22,145 nt of DNA from contig DBYO01000008.1 of the NCBI GenBank assembly GCA_002310235.1, forward strand, positions 55,628 through 77,772, read 5' to 3'. A program made the position numbers and the translations under genes. This DNA comes from Bacteroidales bacterium UBA1184 (lineage in GTDB: Bacteria; Bacteroidota; Bacteroidia; Bacteroidales; ML635J-15). The notes under the pieces were generated by a model that worked only from the letters and a program-made list of their open reading frames with translations, ran no database searches and was not told the origin of the DNA. Shown piece after piece: positions 19,464 through 22,145 of this stretch. Each line of letters starts with the position of its first letter. Position 1 is the first letter of the stretch.

Positions 19464-22145
19464 TTATTTGCAGCATTTGCAATTTTTGATTGCAGCCTGA
19501 GCAGCAGCCAAACGTGCAACAGGAACTCTGAACGGTGAGCATGATACGTAAGTCATGCCAGCCTTGAAGAAGAATTCTACTGATGCTGGGTCACCACCGT
19601 GTTCGCCACAAACACCAACTTTCAGCTTTTCGCGAGTTGAACGTCCGCGTTCAACACCGAGTTTTACAAGCTGACCAACGCCTTCCTGATCCAATGTGTT
19701 GAATGGGTCGGCAGGGATGATCTTTTCGTCGATGTACTTGTGTACTATTGCATTAACATCGTCACGTGAGAAACCAAGAGTCATCTGGGTGAGGTCGTTG
19801 GTTCCGAATGAGAAGAATTCTGCAACTTCTGCAATCTGGTCAGCAACCAAAGTAGCGCGTGGGATTTCAATCATTGTTCCGTACAGGTAGTTGATATTAA
19901 CACCCATCTTCTTTTCTACTTCAGCCTTTACTCTGTTGGCGATTTCCTTCTGGTGTTTCAATTCCTTAACATTGATTGTCAACGGAACCATGATTTCCAG
20001 ATGTGGATCGAAACCTTCCTTCATGAGTTCTGCAGTTGCTTCGAACAATGCGCGGAACTGAGTTTCGGTGATTTCTGGGTAAACTATACCAAGACGAACA
20101 CCACGCAGACCCATCATTGGGTTAACTTCGTGCAATGCTTCGATACGTCTCTTGAGTTCTGCAAGGTCCATTCCACGTTCCTTAGCAACTTCGCGCTGCT
20201 TATCTTCGGTTTGTGGTACGAATTCGTGCAGAGGCGGGTCCATAAGTCTGAATGTCAAAGGTTTGCCATTCATAACCTTCAATGTGCCCTTTGCAGCTTC
20301 CTTAATGTATGGTTCGAGTTCCTTAAGTGCAGCTACGCGTTCTGCAGTTGTGTCAGAAAGAATCATATTGCGGAGCTTTTCGAGAGGCTTTTCGCTGTTC
20401 TTACCGTAGAACATGTGCTCGATACGGAACAGACCAATACCTTCAGCACCGAAGTTGATTGCATTCTGTGCATCTTCTGGATTGTCGGCATTGGTACGGA
20501 CACCCATAGTTCTGTGCTTGTCAACAAGCTTCATGAATTCCTGGAAGAGAGGATTTTCGGTAGCGTCGATCATTTTAACTTCTTCGGCGTAAACCCAACC
20601 CTTCGAACCGTTGAGGCTGAGGAGGTCACCTTCTTTGAAAGTCTTGTCGCCAATGTGAACTTCGCCCTTTGCAAAGTCGATCTTAACATCTTCGCAACCT
20701 ACGATGCAGCACTTACCCCATCCACGAGCTACAAGAGCTGCGTGTGAAGTCATACCACCGCGAGCGGTAAGGATACCGTCGGCTGCACGCATACCTTCAA
20801 CGTCTTCTGGGTTGGTTTCTTCTCTTACAAGAACGCATTTAACCTTTGCCTTGTTGTACTGCATAGCCTTTTCGCTTGTGAGGGCAACCTTACCAACTGC
20901 ACCACCAGGACCAGCTGGAAGACCCTTTGCGATTACGCTGTGTTTCTTTTCGTCTGCTGCATCAAGAATCGGGTGGAGGAGTTCGTCGAGCTGAGCAGGA
21001 GTGAGGCGCATTACAACTTCCTTTTCGTCGATAAGTCCTTCGTGGAGCATATCGAGAGCCATTGTCAATGCAGCAACACCAGTTCTCTTACCAACACGGC
21101 ACTGGAGCATATAGAGCTTACCATCCTGGATAGTGAATTCGATATCAAGCATATCGTGGAAGTTCTTTTCGAGGATGTTGCGGATGTCGCAGAGTTCCTT
21201 GTAGGTCTGTGGCATGAGTTCCTGCATCGACTTCATATGCTTGTTCTGTTCGTTCTTTGTGTCATCGTTCAGTGGGTTCGGGGTGCGGATACCTGCAACT
21301 ACGTCTTCGCCCTGAGCGTTGATAAGCCATTCACCGTAGAACTGGTTGTCGCCTGTAGCTGGGTTACGGGTGAAAGCAACACCTGTTGCAGAGTTGTCTC
21401 CCATGTTGCCGAATACCATTGCCTGAACGTTTACTGCTGTACCCCAGTCGTCTGGAATACCTTCGATACGACGGTATGATATAGCCTTCTTTCCATTCCA
21501 TGACTTGAAAACGGCCTTGATACCGCCTTCCATCTGTGCGCGTGCATCATCTGGGAATTCGGTTCCGAGAACTTCTTTAACCTTTGCTTTGAATTCTTCA
21601 GCAAGTTGCTTGAGTTCGTCAGCAGTAATTTCTGTATCTGACTTATATCCCTTGTTGTGCTTGAATTCGTCGAGCATGTCGTCGAGGATCTTGCGGATGC
21701 CCTTGCCATCGGCAGGTTCAATACCTTCAGCCTTTTCCATAACAACGTCGGCGTACATCATGATAAGACGACGATATGAATCGTAAACGAAACGTGGGTT
21801 GTTAGTCTTCTTAATGAGGCCAGGGATTGTCTTCGAGCACAAACCTATATTCAAAACGGTATCCATCATACCAGGCATTGAGCTGCGAGCGCCCGAACGG
21901 CACGATACCAAAAGAGGATTTTCGGTGTCGCCATATTTCATGCCCATGATGTTTTCAACATTCTTCATTCCTTCCCAAACATCTTCCATCAATGTGTCGG
22001 GGAGCTTGCAATTGTTTGCGTAGTAGGCTGTACAACATTCAGTTGTGATTGTCAAACCAGCGGGAACAGGAAGTCCCAGCAAACACATTTCGGCAAGGTT
22101 GGCACCTTTGCCGCCCAACAAGTTTTTCATGTCGGCTTTACCTTC
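19464..22145 (-). CDS. ppdK: pyruvate, phosphate dikinase (N-terminal codons outside window)
   Basis: 893 codons are visible; the sequence stays open to the right edge with EGKADMKNLLGGKGANLAEM, and the missing N-terminus is probably only about 15-20 residues. The enzyme interconverts pyruvate + ATP + Pi and PEP + AMP + PPi. Using the Met at 22130 as residue 1: an ATP-grasp domain (1-340) with SCRSGARSSMPGMMDT (76-91), the phosphohistidine domain with GGMTSHAALVARG (458-470, His463), and a C-terminal PEP/pyruvate TIM barrel with FFSFGTNDLTQMT and GVCGEHGGDP (Cys841). The last residues CKCCK form an unusual cysteine cluster. It ends at a strong terminator. Confidence 0.97.
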   Translation of the reverse strand, partial: EGKADMKNLLGGKGANLAEMCLLGLPVPAGLTITTECCTAYYANNCKLPDTLMEDVWEGMKNVENIMGMKYGDTENPLLVSCRSGARSSMPGMMDTVLNIGLCSKTIPGLIKKTNNPRFVYDSYRRLIMMYADVVMEKAEGIEPADGKGIRKILDDMLDEFKHNKGYKSDTEITADELKQLAEEFKAKVKEVLGTEFPDDARAQMEGGIKAVFKSWNGKKAISYRRIEGIPDDWGTAVNVQAMVFGNMGDNSATGVAFTRNPATGDNQFYGEWLINAQGEDVVAGIRTPNPLNDDTKNEQNKHMKSMQELMPQTYKELCDIRNILEKNFHDMLDIEFTIQDGKLYMLQCRVGKRTGVAALTMALDMLHEGLIDEKEVVMRLTPAQLDELLHPILDAADEKKHSVIAKGLPAGPGGAVGKVALTSEKAMQYNKAKVKCVLVREETNPEDVEGMRAADGILTARGGMTSHAALVARGWGKCCIVGCEDVKIDFAKGEVHIGDKTFKEGDLLSLNGSKGWVYAEEVKMIDATENPLFQEFMKLVDKHRTMGVRTNADNPEDAQNAINFGAEGIGLFRIEHMFYGKNSEKPLEKLRNMILSDTTAERVAALKELEPYIKEAAKGTLKVMNGKPLTFRLMDPPLHEFVPQTEDKQREVAKERGMDLAELKRRIEALHEVNPMMGLRGVRLGIVYPEITETQFRALFEATAELMKEGFDPHLEIMVPLTINVKELKHQKEIANRVKAEVEKKMGVNINYLYGTMIEIPRATLVADQIAEVAEFFSFGTNDLTQMTLGFSRDDVNAIVHKYIDEKIIPADPFNTLDQEGVGQLVKLGVERGRSTREKLKVGVCGEHGGDPASVEFFFKAGMTYVSCSPFRVPVARLAAAQAAIKNCKCCK

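Noticed and set aside
19953..21479. Long plus-strand frames opposite ppdK (264 and 179 codons)
   Set aside because: They are shadows of a strongly codon-biased gene; the products match no family and are full of Cys and Phe runs typical of antisense frames.

Overview
The window comes from a member of the Bacteroidota, most likely Bacteroidales. The gene content is typical of that phylum: a small PUR-family DUF3276 protein, an extended NusB of about 314 residues in a run with DUF1573, YajC, YbbR and CoaE, and a SiaB/SiaC-like pair. Most start codons lack a Shine-Dalgarno sequence. Several genes are preceded by the Bacteroidota promoter signature TAnnTTTG (-7), sometimes with TTTG (-33) 18-20 nt upstream. 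I cannot name the genus from sequence alone.

Layout. (1) 1-3017: the 5' part of a TetR-type regulator points left. It is divergent from rfbB (dTDP-glucose 4,6-dehydratase) and hutH (histidine ammonia-lyase), which end at a strong terminator. (2) 3018-5971: a heptamer-repeat spacer, then a leftward operon reading aminotransferase, small membrane protein, GT4 glycosyltransferase. (3) 5972-7903: a structured non-coding stretch and an AT-rich accessory patch with a putative lipoprotein and a ParE/RelE-type toxin-antitoxin pair. (4) 7905-10436: a tight leftward operon LOG - dGTPase - SiaB-like kinase - SiaC-like phosphoprotein. Behind its promoter lies a 33-bp tandem repeat array. (5) 10822-14543: an AAA/DUF4143 ATPase and a FeoA-FeoB fusion whose GTPase domain has lost its nucleotide-binding motifs. 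(6) 14550-18784: a leftward housekeeping run, nusB - DUF1573 lipoprotein - yajC - ybbR - coaE - TerB/J-domain protein. (7) 18966-22145: the PUR-like gene, and ppdK (pyruvate phosphate dikinase) running off the right edge.

How the genes fit together. Blocks 6 and 7 are core functions: antitermination, Sec export, CoA synthesis, and PEP/pyruvate interconversion. Block 4 couples two enzymes of families that degrade nucleotides (LOG phosphoribohydrolase and dNTP triphosphohydrolase) to a kinase/phosphoprotein switch in one operon. The FeoB-like protein looks like a transporter that has lost its GTPase control. These two, together with the repeat array upstream of block 4, are the parts most likely to hold something not well described. 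No tRNA, rRNA, CRISPR array or complete insertion sequence was recognised.
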